A stretch of DNA of 64,000 bases from Enoplolaimus lenunculus (GCA_030248215.1 JASANG010000688.1:1-64000); one strand, 5' to 3'. Counted from the first letter of the stretch, positions 1 to 12,100 are shown. Translations and numbers: made by a program. Notes: generated by a model from the letters alone, not told the origin.

Positions 1-2209
1 CCAATATTCCGTAGTTTCCTTCACATACTTACGCCACCGTGACAATCTTAATTTAATTCAACTCAACCTTACTTACTAAAGACTTCCGCTTCCAACGCAA
101 AACCAAAACTCAAGAAACAACGTACGAATCTGTTCACAACCAGCCAAAAAGATAAGCAACCGAGTTCACCAATTCCAAAACCAAGACTGATTCCGGTCCT
201 GGCTACCCATATCGGCATCTCGACCTCATTTGCATTTTCGCCGACACCCACAATTGGGTGTCCGCAATGCGGTTGAGGTCCAGAGCCACACATCCGGTAC
301 CACAACAACAACAACTATAATGCCGAGACACACATATAGCAAAGCACCATATTGGTGCTGACATAGCCTAGCTATGTCCTTATCCGCAAAATATGCCAAA
401 CACCAATGCAACTATATTCAACGAGTACTAAATGGCCACGCAGGGCCCCAGGTAAGTTACATTGCGGACACAGCCGCCATAGCATAGTTTTACCAATTTC
501 TACGCCTTGTAGCAACGCCTAAGCCTAACTTAAGTTCTAAGAGAGACTAGGTGGACCCAGGAACTCCCTTAAGGTGTGGTTTTGATATAGGGTTTTATTT
601 TATAGTTTTAGTTTTTAGTTTGAAATAGGTTTAAGTGTGGCATAGCCACCTACAATGTTAAGGCTTATGTTTATGTACGGTTAGGTCCAGGTTTAATAAG
701 CCTAGGTTTTAGTTGACAGACCTCTATAATTAATATGAGCCACATTTTCTAACTAGGGTTTGCCCAAATTTATGTTTTGAAATTTCTTGCCTTAACTATG
801 GCACCGTTAGGCATTGCTCGTTCAAAAATAAAATTTCAATACTTTTTGTTGACTGACCGGAGGGATTTCACCTTTAACCCCAACAATAAAAATTCAACAA
901 TTGAACCGTTTTCGAAAATTTAAAATTAAACTATTTTTTATTAAAAATTCTATAAAATACCGTGGTCATAATGTGTCATCCACGTTATAATGCTCGCGCT
1001 GTAATTTAAAAATTTGTCCAACCACCCGGTAGGAATCTGACTACAAATCGAAGTTGCGACTAGCGTGTAGGTACAATTTTGTGCGGTACATTGACACTAT
1101 GAATTGTCCAGACACTGTCCGAAGGGAGTCGGGACAAAAGGTAATAAATTAAGTAAAATAAATAAGTGCATATATAGGTGTATGTTGTTGTTATGTATGT
1201 TTGCGATGGTATACGAACGCAGTGCAATATGTCTTTACGTCCTCGTTAGGGACTACCGGACTTTATAGTGGTCTCGTAATAGAGTGCGTTAAAACGAAGT
1301 CAGGCCTTACTCAGACCCAGACATTTTTTTACAGTAACGCGTGCAGTATAACGTGGGTTTTCCATAAAAATTAGCAAAGCTTATCCATATAGCACGATGG
1401 TACAACCAGTGTGAAAAAATGTCAAGCCCGGAGAAACAGGGTACATTTTGATGTTGCATTCGCTAATTTTTTAAGAGTTTAGGCGGTTGCAATATTTTCA
1501 ATGTTAAATTTGTGTTTATAAATAGACAATGTAAAAGTTGCTTTGACAGAATTTTTTCAGCAAGCGACTATGCCTAACCTTTTAGCCCAAGGTGCCTAAT
1601 TTTAGAATAAACAATTAAACGCCTGTTGTGCATAGGAATATGGCTATTCTGGTGATAAGTCTATTCAGTTTGCAGCTACAGACTAAACACCCGAATTTGT
1701 ATACGTAGAAGTCATGGATGACGTACATTTATATATGTGCACATTGCTATTTAATGGTTGTACGTTGGTATCCAAATTATTAAACGTACGAATATCCATT
1801 TAAACCCAAACTCGCTGAGGCGAAGTAGCGAGAAAATAACGAAAACGGATATTTGAGTGTCAAAGTTTAAATCAAGTGTTATTTGCTATCAGACGATTTC
1901 TGGCAGTATTTTGATTTTGTAAAAACAAAGAATAAACTATATATCGGGTCAGTATATACATTCCAATACACAATTGCAACTTTGTATGGCACTAAACTAA
2001 CAGTATTCGCGATTCAAAAAGTTTGCTATTTTTCCAAATTACACTTGTCTCATACGTTTTCAATTCATAATTTCAAATTTTCATTCTCAACACATCAACA
2101 GTCGTCTACGGTAAGCTTCCATCGTCCTACTCAGCCCTTTAAGCCCTAAACCAACGTCTTCAAACTGTCCCCAAAGCCAAGGTTGCGAACGCCCCTGGAA
2201 TGGGGGCAA
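1..2209. other. AT-rich intergenic region, no gene recognised
   Basis: No exon-like open frame with convincing codon use and splice sites was seen on either strand. Short ORFs here are low-complexity or Cys/Trp-rich translations typical of noncoding AT-rich DNA. It lies downstream of the terminal exon at 2210-2592 on the minus strand, so part of it may be that gene's 3' UTR. Confidence 0.5.
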
Positions 2210-2592
2210 TCACGGAATATCTTCAAACTTAAACCCGCGTTTACTAAGCACTTGAGCGAGTTCAGTGAGCAAATACCGCGCTGCCGTAAGCGACTCGGCT
2301 ACATTCGCGTACTCAAATCGATTTCCATTCAAATCCAACGCGTCTTCAGGTTCAGTTAAGCTCAACGAACATCTCAATGACGCTTTTCGAAGAACGATCG
2401 CTGCGTAGAATTTGTGATGGGACACTTTGTCGCAAAGGGGATACTGAGCGATACCCTCGTCGAAAACGCACACTCCACCGTCGTATTCATAGTTTTCGTC
2501 CCAGTTCGAAACCAAATCTGACAGGAGGGCGACGTCTATTACTGGATCCACTGGACGGATTAAGCGAGTTGAGATGTCTTTTATTCGTCGAC
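2210..2592 (-). CDS. C-terminal exon of an unrecognised protein
   Basis: A 383-bp exon reading from an acceptor with a long T-tract (TTTTTTTTTGTTTCAG) at 2593 to a TGA stop at 2210-2212. Two leading bases complete a split codon, then 126 sense codons follow. The protein end is balanced and globular-looking, with an Ile/Asp/Val-rich start (RRIKDISTRL), a WDENYEYDGG segment and a probable terminal amphipathic helix (AESLTAARYLLTELAQVL). I do not recognise the family. Upstream exons should lie at higher coordinates. A weak candidate is at 5328-5419, but its phase does not join directly. The exon call rests on codon quality, the acceptor and the clean phase. Confidence 0.6.
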
Positions 2593-2994
2593 CTGAAACA
2601 AAAAAAAATTGTTGGCTTTTTTGATAAAAATCGGAAACCGTTTTCGTTTATAGAAATACCAGACATTCCGTTATTTTGTAATCATACTCAGTTTCAGGAA
2701 ACGTCATATGAGACCTTCGCACGATGTCACCGTGCGGCATTGAAAACAAACTGCTGAATGGAGCCAGACGGCACCGATGGAGTAAATGTAATCGAGTTTA
2801 ATGATCGTGGGAAACTTTTGAATGAGTTACTTTACAAGCACGGCTAAAACTATTCCGGAACAGTACTTTTTAAGACACCAGCGCTGTTTTTAGTTGGTTC
2901 TCACGCGGCTGCGAGACGATCTATTCCTGATTTGATATCAAAAGCACTAAAGACCGATTTGAATCTCACTAATTACTCCATTCTCAGAACATAA
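2590..2994 (+). pseudogene. Plus-strand frame broken by two stop codons
   Basis: One plus-strand frame stays open and coding-like across three adjacent segments. The first runs to a TGA at 2755-2757. The second starts with ATG at 2758 (MEPDGTDGVNVIEFNDRG...) and ends at a TAA at 2845-2847. The third runs from 2848 to a TAA at 2992-2994 (NYSGTVLFKTPALFLVGSHA...). All three are in the same phase and the stops are the only breaks, so this looks like a recently damaged gene or retrocopy fragment. The minus strand here has stops in all frames. Family not recognised. Alternatives are chance open frames or an unusual short gene starting at 2758. Confidence 0.4.
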
Positions 2995-3076
2995 AACTTT
3001 GCAATATTAAATAAAATGCTGCCTACATTTGCGAACACAGTTTTATAGTCCAGTTAGCTTATGGTTTATTTTCTAA

Positions 3077-3250
3077 GCCAATGTAGAGATGGCCGTAACA
3101 GTAGCACAAGCATATTTCTAAGTCTAGCTTATAAGCACAAGCGTAAAAATGAGATGATGCCTAAGCCTATGAAAAAATAGTCTTAAGCTTAAGCTTATTC
3201 CATTGCAGTGCCGCAGAAAAACGTTCATCCCCTGATCTTTACACGGGCCA
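3077..3250 (-). repeat. Telomere-motif MITE family A, reverse copy
   Basis: The ends GCCAATGTAGAG...GTAACAG and ...CCTGATCTTTACACGGGCC form the family A inverted repeats. The interior has degraded CTTAAG/CCTAAGC units and the conserved ATTGCAGTGCCGCAGAAAAA segment. Orientation is reversed relative to the copy at 55953. Confidence 0.7.
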
Positions 3251-3760
3251 CTGTTTATACAGTAAACTTCGAGTGACAATCTTATTAGTACTGTAAACGT
3301 TGCATAAGGCAAAGAAAATATTCATGGCGAAAATTTCGGTCGAAGTAATATTAAAGACACTAAGCATCAATTATGGAGACTGTTAAATTAGTAATAAACA
3401 AAGTGTTTCGTCGGATGCGTATACAAGTACAGGTTGGTCATATAGTAGGGATACATTCTGCACCGAAAATCCTGAACAAAGAAATTGCACTTTTAGCAGG
3501 CTTTAGAATAACCTTCTGAATTGTAGAGATCGAAAAAAAAATTTTTTACATATTGTTATACCCTCCGAAACTGAAATGCTGGATAATGAAGAATAGACTT
3601 ACTCGACATTGCTGCAGTTTGGTGATTCAGTTGTTGGAAATTGCTGTAAATATCATTTTCACGTAAACAAATAGAAAGTGAATACTCAATGTTGTGTCAT
3701 AACAGTACAATTATATATTAGTGTAACAACACTGTCTAAATTACAAATAAAAACGCAGTC

Positions 3761-4440
3761 CTAGGTCAATGTTCTCAAATGTGTATAGCAACTGTCATCA
3801 GCTAGTACTAATAGGCTTTCAAACTCACTGCTGTAGTGACCCGAATAAGAGGGGGACTGATATTTATTTGGCCTTTCCAGACTGCACCCCCTTGTTATTT
3901 GGTAACGGACTGTTATTTCTTTTTAACCCAAGCTCCGCCGCCCTTCGTTACTGATATATACCCGGTACTGCAATTATCCGTTGAATTAAACGTATATTTG
4001 TCTTGTGTCAATAGCTTTAGCGATAATACAATTTACTTAGGAACGTACTTTCAAAATTTAAGTTTAAGTACGCTTTAAAGTTTAGAACTCAAATTATTTG
4101 GTCCTGGAGTCATTTATGCGCTAAAATTAGGGTTGATTGACATTTATGGACTCTAATTAGGGTTTAGGGACTCTATCCGCTTTACGGACTCTTATTAGGG
4201 ATACGGTCTCCAATTGATTCGGCCTCAAAATGGGGACCCCCTCTTATTACCCCTCCCCCTCTTATTCGGGTCAATACAGTAACTATTTCAGTTGTCGAAC
4301 TCAAAACTGGTATAGCAGTTGAACAAATCATGTGCGAAAAATGTTCTGATTTTTGAGCGGCAGTATTCGCAAGTTCATAAGATTCAAGACCTGTCAACAA
4401 CTGGTGATAGGGCTACACACATTTGAGAATACTGGCCCTA
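3761..4440. repeat. Family C inverted-repeat element split by a family B insertion
   Basis: The left part (AATGTTCTCAAATGTGTATAGC at about 3768) and right part (ACACATTTGAGAATACTGGCC, ending about 4440) are the inverted ends of family C. They are separated by the complete family B element at 3831-4279. Uninterrupted relatives are at 20088, 21349, 29870 and 42536. The nesting shows that B moved after C. Confidence 0.75.
3831..4279. mobile_element. MITE family B (CTGTA..GACCCGAATAAG ends)
   Basis: About 449 bp with inverted ends CTGTAGTGACCCGAATAAGA and, reversed, CTGTATTGACCCGAATAAGA. No transposase frame is present, so it is non-autonomous. A second copy is at 10447-10888, and end fragments are near 32445-32580 and 39985-40147. 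The ORFs predicted inside it are shadows of the repeat. Confidence 0.8.
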
Positions 4441-4812
4441 AAGCGCACCGAGGGAAGCTAGCGTAGCGTTGCCGAGCCCCCTTTAATCCGTATATATTTC
4501 TATCAGATGTCCTTAAATTTTTTGACATATTTTGCAAATATTTTAACTGACAAATAATCATTTGCCCTGAAGCCCAAATTTGAATTTTTGAAACAAAATG
4601 ATCTTGTCATTAGATCGAACATAATTATTCATGCTTTAAGCTATAAAATTACACGTAACTAGCACAATGTAATAATATTTGTATAGTGTACAAATGGAAT
4701 GTCAAACATCGAAAAACTGAGCAATGTTGCAAACGATGAAACAGAGGTATTTTATTGTACCATGCATCAATGTATTGGGATTACTCACACATAATATAGG
4801 CTTCTAGAAAGC

Positions 4813-4983
4813 GGCCAACGTATGATACAGTGCCGTCAGCGGTATATATAAGCATATTCTTGAGCCTAATCCTCAGTGCAAACATAAATCTATACCTAAG
4901 CTTAAGCAAGAATGTGTAAAGCTAAAATTTACTCTGTTGCAGTCCCGCAGAGAAACAGCACACCCCACATCTGCTTCAAACCT
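4813..4983 (-). repeat. Family A MITE, reverse copy
   Basis: It starts GGCCAACGTATGATACAGTG and carries TATAAGCATATTC, CCTAAGCTTAAGC and the TTGCAGTCCCGCAGAGAAAC block before a degraded end near CACATCTGC. It is diverged from the consensus. Confidence 0.55.
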
Positions 4984-5327
4984 TTTTGTATACAGCTGGA
5001 AATAGAGGCATACAGGTTTGCTCGATCGCTTTGCTACATATCCTTAAGCGTACACTCTACCACGCGCAACGCAGCCCGCTTCTTCAACTACTTTCAAGGT
5101 CGACTATATTTGTTGACGTGCATGCTGCCAGCGAGCTTAGAACGCAATGTGCATTGCATATATTGCTTATGCACCAGAACAAGCAAGCTATATTTCACAA
5201 TTGCTATTTGGCTTATGCCGATCTGCGATTGGCTCGGTATGGCAGATTAACCTAAGCCCATTAGCAATCGGCCTGAATAGCAGATTGACGTACGGAATTT
5301 CAACACTTGTTGATGACGGGGTAGTAC

Positions 5328-5419
5328 ACATTTAGTTTGGGGAAACTTCTCGCACACTTGGTAGGCCAAATATCCCATTTGATATGCTAGCTCATCGTCA
5401 GACCAATACGTTGACAGTG
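5328..5419 (-). CDS. Possible isolated minus-strand exon
   Basis: A coding-like segment of 30 codons (LSTYWSDDELAYQMGYLAYQ...) lies between a TTTTTATTAG acceptor and a TGT|GTACTA donor, ending in phase 0. It does not join directly to the terminal exon at 2592, which needs one leftover base, so either another exon lies between or the call is wrong. No family recognised. Confidence 0.22.
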
Positions 5420-5747
5420 CTAATAAAAACAAAAGAAATAAACTCTTCTGGGTTGTTCCGAGTAAAAGCCGACACCGCCTTATAACAGACACATCAACAT
5501 GTAGCTGGTGAGCTTTGAAGCTTGTCATACAAGATTCGTTGTGTATCGAAAATTCTACCCGTATCTTTTAAACTAAAAATAACTACAGCAAAATACAGCA
5601 AAAAAAGACTTAACTTTTACAATGTTTGCATAAACAATGGCGGCGATTTTGTTGTAACGCCGAGAACGAAAAAAAGCTGAAATCCGTAAAACGTAAAACT
5701 ACAGTTTGACTGGATTATTAGTTTCGAAGTCTCGCGAATTTGAGCCC

Positions 5748-5946
5748 ATGTAAAGATCAGGGGCGGAACGTTTTTTGTGGGACTGCAATAGAATGAGCGA
5801 AAGCTTTAGACTAATTTTTTTCGCTTGGCTTTAGGCTTAGGCTTAGGCTTAGACTCAGGAAGAAACTTATTTTTTACGTTTAGGCTTAGGCTTAGGCTTA
5901 GGAACATGCTTATAATACTGTTCCGCCACTGTTCTTTAAATTGGCC
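5748..5946 (+). repeat. Family A MITE with TTAGGC arrays
   Basis: The left end CCCATGTAAAGATCAGGGGC pairs with the right end CTGTTCCGCCACTGTTCTTT. Two blocks of perfect or near-perfect TTAGGC units (about 5830-5852 and 5878-5903) flank the AGAAACTTATTTTTTACG spacer. Purine/pyrimidine-biased ORFs on both strands come from the hexamer arrays. Confidence 0.85.
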
Positions 5947-6059
5947 CAAATTTGTAGCGGTAAAACAGCGTGGTCGGGTCGCCGGAATGGTTTGCCTGCT
6001 ATCAGTGTGGTGGCTCAAACATGTTATTCAGTACGCACATCAAAAGTTCAATAAACATC

Positions 6060-6180
6060 AGAAATTTTCAATACATTATAGATGGGCACCGGATATCTGA
6101 ATGTGAAAAATATCATGTATGTATTCGAAAACAAACGTGTATCCCCGGATATCCGCCAGATATCCGAAATGCTATTGTGT
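6060..6180. repeat. GGATATCCG-containing palindromic repeat
   Basis: Contains repeated GATATC/GGATATCCG palindromes (CACCGGATATCTG, CCCCGGATATCCGCCAGATA). A related segment with GATATCCGGATATCCGG is at about 46690-46730 on the other side of the window. Boundaries not resolved. Confidence 0.4.
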
Positions 6181-6987
6181 CAAAAAAATTTGAATCATGC
6201 GCATTGTTTCACCATTAAAGTAGCTGAAGTTGACTAAAAGAAATTCTGTATTCAAACCTTACTTAAAATATTGAGCCACGTTCCTGCATAATTCCATGAT
6301 GATTAAAACATTCATTTCTTAAAGCATGCCAAAATTAAAAAACTTTCGTTTAGCTTGATATTTATCGGAATATTGACTTCGTATTTTTAAATTTATTACC
6401 TTTGCAAAAAACAAAATATACTTTACATATACCAAGTCGTATCGCGAGACTACGTGCTGGGCGTCATTTTAAATTCTGATCGCTCTTGATTTAATGAGAC
6501 GCTAAAGCCTAACTGAGTAAAATTTTAATTTGTAGTGAAATGGTACCTTGCAAATCTGGCAATCTGTTAAAGGGCACATTTGAATTAAGATTCCTCCTAT
6601 ATTTGTGTCGTGAAATTAATAGTACATTACGTGCACTAAACAAGTTATTAAACGCAAAAGTGACGCAATTAAACTCAGCGCGTTGCGTTTACACAGTAGT
6701 ATGCATAAAACAAATATAGATTTCTGAACGGTTTAAAATATATTTTGGTTCCGTTGAAGTCCATATAAGTTTGCAAAAAAAAATGAAAGTATATATTAAG
6801 ACTGCAGCCGGTCCTGAAGTTTGGGACCATTACTTTAACAATGTAACAAACAAACCATATTCCTAAGTTTAAGCCTCCTCAACGCAATAAACACAAGTAT
6901 AGAATCAAGCTGGCCTAAGCCCAAGCAAAAAAACAGTCTAAAATTTAAGGCTAATCTCCTATTTCGGTCTCGTGAGCAGGTAGGCAC

Positions 6988-7219
6988 TAGCGGATCCAGA
7001 GGGGGCAGGCGGACGTACGCCTCCGTCAGAATTTTTTGTAACAAAATGGTAAGGTCCGTTCCTACCTTACAATTTTTTCCTTCATGAAATTATTTTGTGA
7101 TAAAATGATTAGGTCCCTCTATTTTACAATTTGCCCCGTCAGAAAGTGCTTTGGTGAAAAATTGTGTTTCATAACATTTACGAGCCTGTCCCCGTCAGAA
7201 ATTTCTGGATCTGCCGCTA
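6988..7219. mobile_element. MITE family H (TAGCGGATCCAGA ends)
   Basis: The inverted ends TAGCGGATCCAGA and TCTGGATCTGCCGCTA bound a 232-bp element with internal direct repeats of AAATGGTAAGGTCCGTTCC / AAATGATTAGGTCCCTC. Fragments recur at 28272-28436 and 39645-39735. Confidence 0.75.
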
Positions 7220-7449
7220 AAACCGAAGCACCACTAAAAATAACATGGGCTGAAGATAGTGCGATTTAGCGTAAGTATGTTTTAATGTGGTTCTTTCTTC
7301 TTGGAACGCAAAACGACTCATGTATATATATATACATATATATAATAGTTCAAGGGACGGGGTGACACTCGATAGAACCGAGACAAGCCAAGTCAACTCA
7401 ATTTCAGGTGGCCGACGCAAGCGTTTTTTAGTTAGTAGCTCTCTTCGGC

Positions 7450-7653
7450 CCATGTAAAGATCAGGGGTGGCAAGTTTTTCTGTGAGACTACAACAGAGCA
7501 AGCTTCAGCTTTAGACTAATTTTTTGCTTGGCTTAGGCTTAGGCTGAGGCTTAGGAATATGCTCACTCTTACGCGTAGGTTTAGGGTTAGGCTTAGACTT
7601 AGGCTTAGGAATATGCTTACAATACTGTTCCGCCCCTGGTCTTTACATTGGCC
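7450..7653 (+). repeat. Family A MITE with TTAGGC arrays
   Basis: Ends GGCCCATGTAAAGATCAGGG and CCGCCCCTGGTCTTTACATT, with GGCTTAGGCTTAGGCTGAGG and a second array around 7580-7608. It carries the characteristic GGAATATGCTCACTCTTACG and GGAATATGCTTACAATACTG spacers. Confidence 0.85.
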
Positions 7654-7937
7654 CAATCTTCTAAACCGAATACCCAGTACTATTGAAGCAGCTGCATTAG
7701 TATTCAATACACAAAAGTCCTTGTTTACGAACGCAACGAGTGAGAAGAAAATACGGCCCTCAAACGTAGTATTGTAGGTTATAATTCTAAAACATGTAAA
7801 AGTGATTTCACTTCAAATTGTTGAAATGAAATAATTCTTGTAAATATTAAGAAACAATATTTCGATACTAGAAAACATATGACTGAATAGACAAATGCAC
7901 ACACGCGGTGTTGACAATTTGCAATTTGACAGTTAAA

Positions 7938-8212
7938 TACTTCGAAATTGCTCTCGAGCAAAACGCAATCTGTTTGCGAAAGCCACAGAAATTTCTGACG
8001 AATGAGGAAAGCTGCGCCATACATAATAGTGAAAAACTCCCAAGCATAGCGAGCGAGAAACCAAACATAATTTCAGTACTAACGACAAAAGTTTGGTTCT
8101 GATTTTTATGTCAACCTGTTAAAGTCTGCGTAGGCGACTTGAATGTGCCAGTACACTTTATTTGCAAAATAACAGGTGGATCCGGAAATTTCGCTAAAGC
8201 GACACGTTTTTG
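7938..8212 (+). CDS. Possible upstream exon(s) of the 8257-8567 gene
   Basis: Two coding-like plus-strand stretches precede the better-supported exons. One runs from 7938 after GCAATTTGACAG (KYFEIALEQNAICLRKPQKF...). The other is about 8126-8210 (VCVGDLNVPVHFICKITGGS...). Their donors and phases could not be fixed, so this is a region call only. Confidence 0.25.
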
Positions 8213-8256
8213 TGCCTTCTTCACACGTAAATGTTTTCTCGACTTGAAGCTTTCAG

Positions 8257-8391
8257 CTGCAAATTTTCGTCAAAATTCGTTCGAAAAACGTTAAGCTGCA
8301 ATTTATTCATGATGAATATGTGCCAGGAATTAATGTTATAGGTATGAATAGTCTTCCAAGCCGAAATAATTCACCATCGTTGGTTGAACTG
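8257..8391 (+). CDS. Exon of an unrecognised plus-strand gene (penultimate)
   Basis: A 135-bp exon of exactly 45 codons between acceptor GAAGCTTTCAG and donor GAACTG|GTAATT, phase 0 at both ends. The translation begins LQIFVKIRSKNVKLQFIHDE and ends SLVEL. It joins in phase to the exon at 8466. Product not recognised. The gene converges on the TOGARAM 3' end about 400 bp away. Confidence 0.45.
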
Positions 8392-8465
8392 GTAATTTAT
8401 GGCATATGCTTGATATTTATTGAGTCGTTTGCAAATTGTTCATATAAATTCATGTCAAGATTCAG

Positions 8466-8567
8466 AATAAAAGTGATTTTTCCATACGAATGCATGAAGC
8501 TGCAAGTATATCATGCAAGTTGATAGGGCTTAAGACAAACCTATATGCTAAACTTATACAAGCATGA
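8466..8567 (+). CDS. Terminal exon of the plus-strand gene
   Basis: Acceptor GTCAAGATTCAG, then 33 sense codons and a TGA at 8565-8567. The translation runs NKSDFSIRMHEAASISCKLI then GLKTNLYAKLIQA. Phase 0 matches the donor at 8392. Codon content is good, but no homologue is recognised and no transcript evidence is available. Confidence 0.42.
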   Translation, partial: NKSDFSIRMHEAASISCKLIGLKTNLYAKLIQA

Positions 8568-8958
8568 CGTGAAGCCTATGACTTTGTCAAATTCAAAGCA
8601 ATAATAAAACTAGCGACATAGCCAACATTGCTATTCGAAAGCTTTTCATTTTACTTCAAAAATAATGGAAAAAGTTCAAATTCAAAAAGGGGTTACAGTG
8701 GTGTCGGAACATAAACGGATTTGTGGTCACCTTATAAAATGTTTGTGGCGGGTCAAAGAACTCTTAAAAAATAAGAAGTAAAATACAGCATCCAACATAT
8801 AGAGTTCGACTGACTACGTATGTTGTGATTTAGAAACAGGGTTATTGTTTTAACCCCAATAAATGGAACCTGTGTCAGATTCCCTGCCTTGACAATAGAC
8901 TGTTTCTCGCTATAAAATTTCAGCTCAACTGTACTCCTAATTAAAAATGTTATTTTTT

Positions 8959-9185
8959 TCACAAAAGTTCTTTCAACTGTTTAACTTGATCTGAATTCAA
9001 ATGTTTCGATGCTTCTTCGAGCAGCGTCTTTTTGGTCATAACTTTTGCCAGAGTTTGAGCGAATTGCGTCGCTGCGCGTCGCAGTGCAGTTTCACCCAAC
9101 TTGCCGCGAACGATGTCCCATAATACTGGCAATGCGTTGATTGTTACACTTTTAGGCTTGTTGCGGTACGTTCGATAGCAAATAT
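8959..9185 (-). CDS. togaram1: TOGARAM exon 24 (end of TOG4, stop)
   Basis: After acceptor ACTTTAG, two bases complete an Asp codon, then ICYRTYRNKPKSVTINALPV... follows. The segment corresponds to the last two HEAT repeats of TOG4 (the YPRKP...LPVLW region of the family). TGA at 8959-8961 follows KELL, matching the usual C-terminus. Confidence 0.9.
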
Positions 9186-12100
9186 CTAAAGTTTAATGTA
9201 ATACGCAGAAAAATTTAATGCGTTTTTCTCAAATTTTCCATATTAAAATTTAAAATTATACAATTTATCATCCTGTTGCATATGCTGTATGAAACTAGAT
9301 TTTGAAATTACCGAACTGGAGCATAGCTCAAGTTTTTTTGAAAACAAAAACACTGTAAATTCCAGTGGGATGATTAATCAACTTAGATAGCGAGTTCATT
9401 TTTGGCAAACGCAGGTGGAGCGAAGATAACCTAATTGACACAGCAAAAATTGTGACATAATGTACTGCAAGTTATCATCCTACAGATAAATAAAAGTTTA
9501 TATTTTAGATATTAATATGCAGTGTTTTTTACATCAGAAAATTTTAATTCAAACTTAAATACCTGAAAGATATGGAAGCATTTCCGGTTTCTGACGAATA
9601 TTGCCTGATTTGGTTGCCATTGAAAACGACTGAATTAAACTTGGATTATCTAAAAATTGAAAAAAGGAAAAAATCAGTCAAACTATGATTACAGAATATA
9701 GCTGTTTATTTAGCGATACTTCTAGCGAACTACGTCAACGCTAAAAACGTCATGTTTTAAACATTCTACTTTTGAAGCAGATTTTAACTTTGGATCACTT
9801 CCCATTAACGTTTTGTGCAGCTACGATTTCATTTAACTGCAGAAGCGTAAGACTTTGTTTCGATATATGACCGTTTAAAATACGTTTATGAAAGAGTAAC
9901 AAACATCTGTAATTTTTACTTAATTTTTGTTGTTGAATAGATAAACTTTGTTTTAGTGCTCGCTAGCAAAAAACCTCTACAGGTTCACAGAATAAATTCA
10001 TATGAATGGCAGCGCAGTTGTTTCGATCTTGCACTAAACATCTTTAGCATTTTACTTCTTTACACGCGAAATTGTGTGTTTTAAACTATAGAAAATACAT
10101 TTTAAACTGACCAATTTTATCAATCATCGATTGAAGACTTTCTTTCGACAGTCGTCTGATTTCGACGTTTTTGCTTGCGAGCTGTGCCATGATCCCTTTT
10201 AGTATTTCGGCTTGGACCCCTTTCGCGTCGCCTAAATACGGACCGAGGTGTTCCAGGACTCGTGGGCAAGTCTCAAGAGCTGCTAGCGCGACTTTTCCGT
10301 TGATATCGTTTAGACGGTTCCCAAACGCTTCGACGAGCTAAAAATAAATATTAGTTTTTAGCAAACAGGTGCACAGCTGTGTACACGGCGTAGCGCACAA
10401 ATTTCAAACATAGCGTGCCAACTGTACATTATATATATCAACTATACTGTAGTGACCCGAATAAGGGGGGGCTGATATTTATTTGGCCTCTCCAGAGGGC
10501 ACCCTCCTTGTTATTCGGTTACAGACTGTTATTTATTTTTAACCCAAGCTCCACCGCCCTTCGTTACTGATATATACCCGGTACTGCAATTATCCGTTGA
10601 ATTAAACGTTTATTTGTCTTGTGTCAATAGCTTGAGAGATAATACAAGGTTATACTTAGAAATTTATTTTCAAAATTTAAGTACGCTTTGAAGTTTCGAA
10701 CTCAAGTTATTTGGTCCTGGAGTAACTTATGCGCTACAATTAGGGTTGACATTTATGGACTCTAATTACGGTTTAGGGCCTCTATCCGCTTACGGACTCT
10801 TATTAGGAATACGGAATCCAACTGATTCGGACTCAAAATGTGAACCCCCCTCTTATTACCCCTCCCCCTCTTATTCGGGTAAATACAGAACGTGAGCGTC
10901 TGTCAGAGTCTTAGCGATAGCTTCAATTTTAGTACAGTAATACTAATGTGTGATTTATAATCGACTGGTTTTGGTTAAAATTTGCGTTGCGTTCGGAAAT
11001 AAGTAATTGCGGCGAGTTCCCTAAAAAATTCAGTCGATAAAGTGTTGAACTCTACCGAAGCTAAACAGTTCGCTTTAATTCTCTGGCTATCATTTGATAT
11101 AACTTTTCATACAAGTTTGATGTATTTACGAGCGATTTTTGTTAAAACAAGGGCGTGCGATATATAACGCTATGAGGTCAAACATTTAGGAATTTGTGGT
11201 ATCGAAAAAACAGTAGAGGTGCCAGTAGTTTTGGCCGCTGTGTATGATAGGTAATCGCGCAGGTCTTACAGAGGTTATTTCAAAATTTAATGCTTTGAGT
11301 TGACCACAAATTTGAAACAAATCACAAATCTGCCGATATTTATTTACACATTAAGCCATCACGGTTTTGAGAACCGTTTTGCCACACCTATATATGGAGC
11401 AAACCTTAGGATAAATGCATCACCGGATTTCCGTGTTCACACAATTAAAATTTTTGTAGGCGTGTGGTTTGATTAGCCGTTAACCAGCCAGCAAATCTTA
11501 CCTCTTTAACTCATAGTGTATAAACTACCACCAATTCAGATACTGTGAGCAGAGTTTAAATCTCCGCAAGACGTGAAAGCCCCTTGCGCTTAAGCGTTAT
11601 AACCTTCAATACCTCAGTGGCTTTTGCAAACCCTTCCAAACTGTGAGACTGCAGTTCAAATTCTACAATCAAATTACTTCTCAGATGAAGTTGAAATATT
11701 CATGTGTGAAACGACAAACTACCTTTTCCAATTGTTTTATAATAGACAAGATTGTTGCGATTTGTGTTTATTTTTTGATTTAAATGACTTAACTTTTGTG
11801 TTTAATTTTGAACAAAGTTAAACCAAATCGAGCCAAAAAGCTCTGCCCTGGCTTTGATATATAGACTGTTTCACTAACGTGATGAGAAGATGCAACTTGT
11901 TGCGGATGGGTCTCCGAACGCCGTTGAAATGCGTCCACAGCGGCAAGTCGTTGTTGCCATTCGTTCGACGAAAAATTGACTGAAATTGTTGCAAAATCAT
12001 CAGCCAAGTTGTCAGAAATGCGTTTGCTTCCTGGACCAGAAGTAGAATTTCCGCTCGAACCAACAATTCCATTGCGAACACGATCGTCGGAGTTTGTACG

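Noticed and set aside
1883-2149. 88-codon plus-strand ORF followed by a GTAAGC donor
   Set aside because: Tyr/Phe/Lys-rich translation of AT-rich DNA with no partner exon; not enough support.
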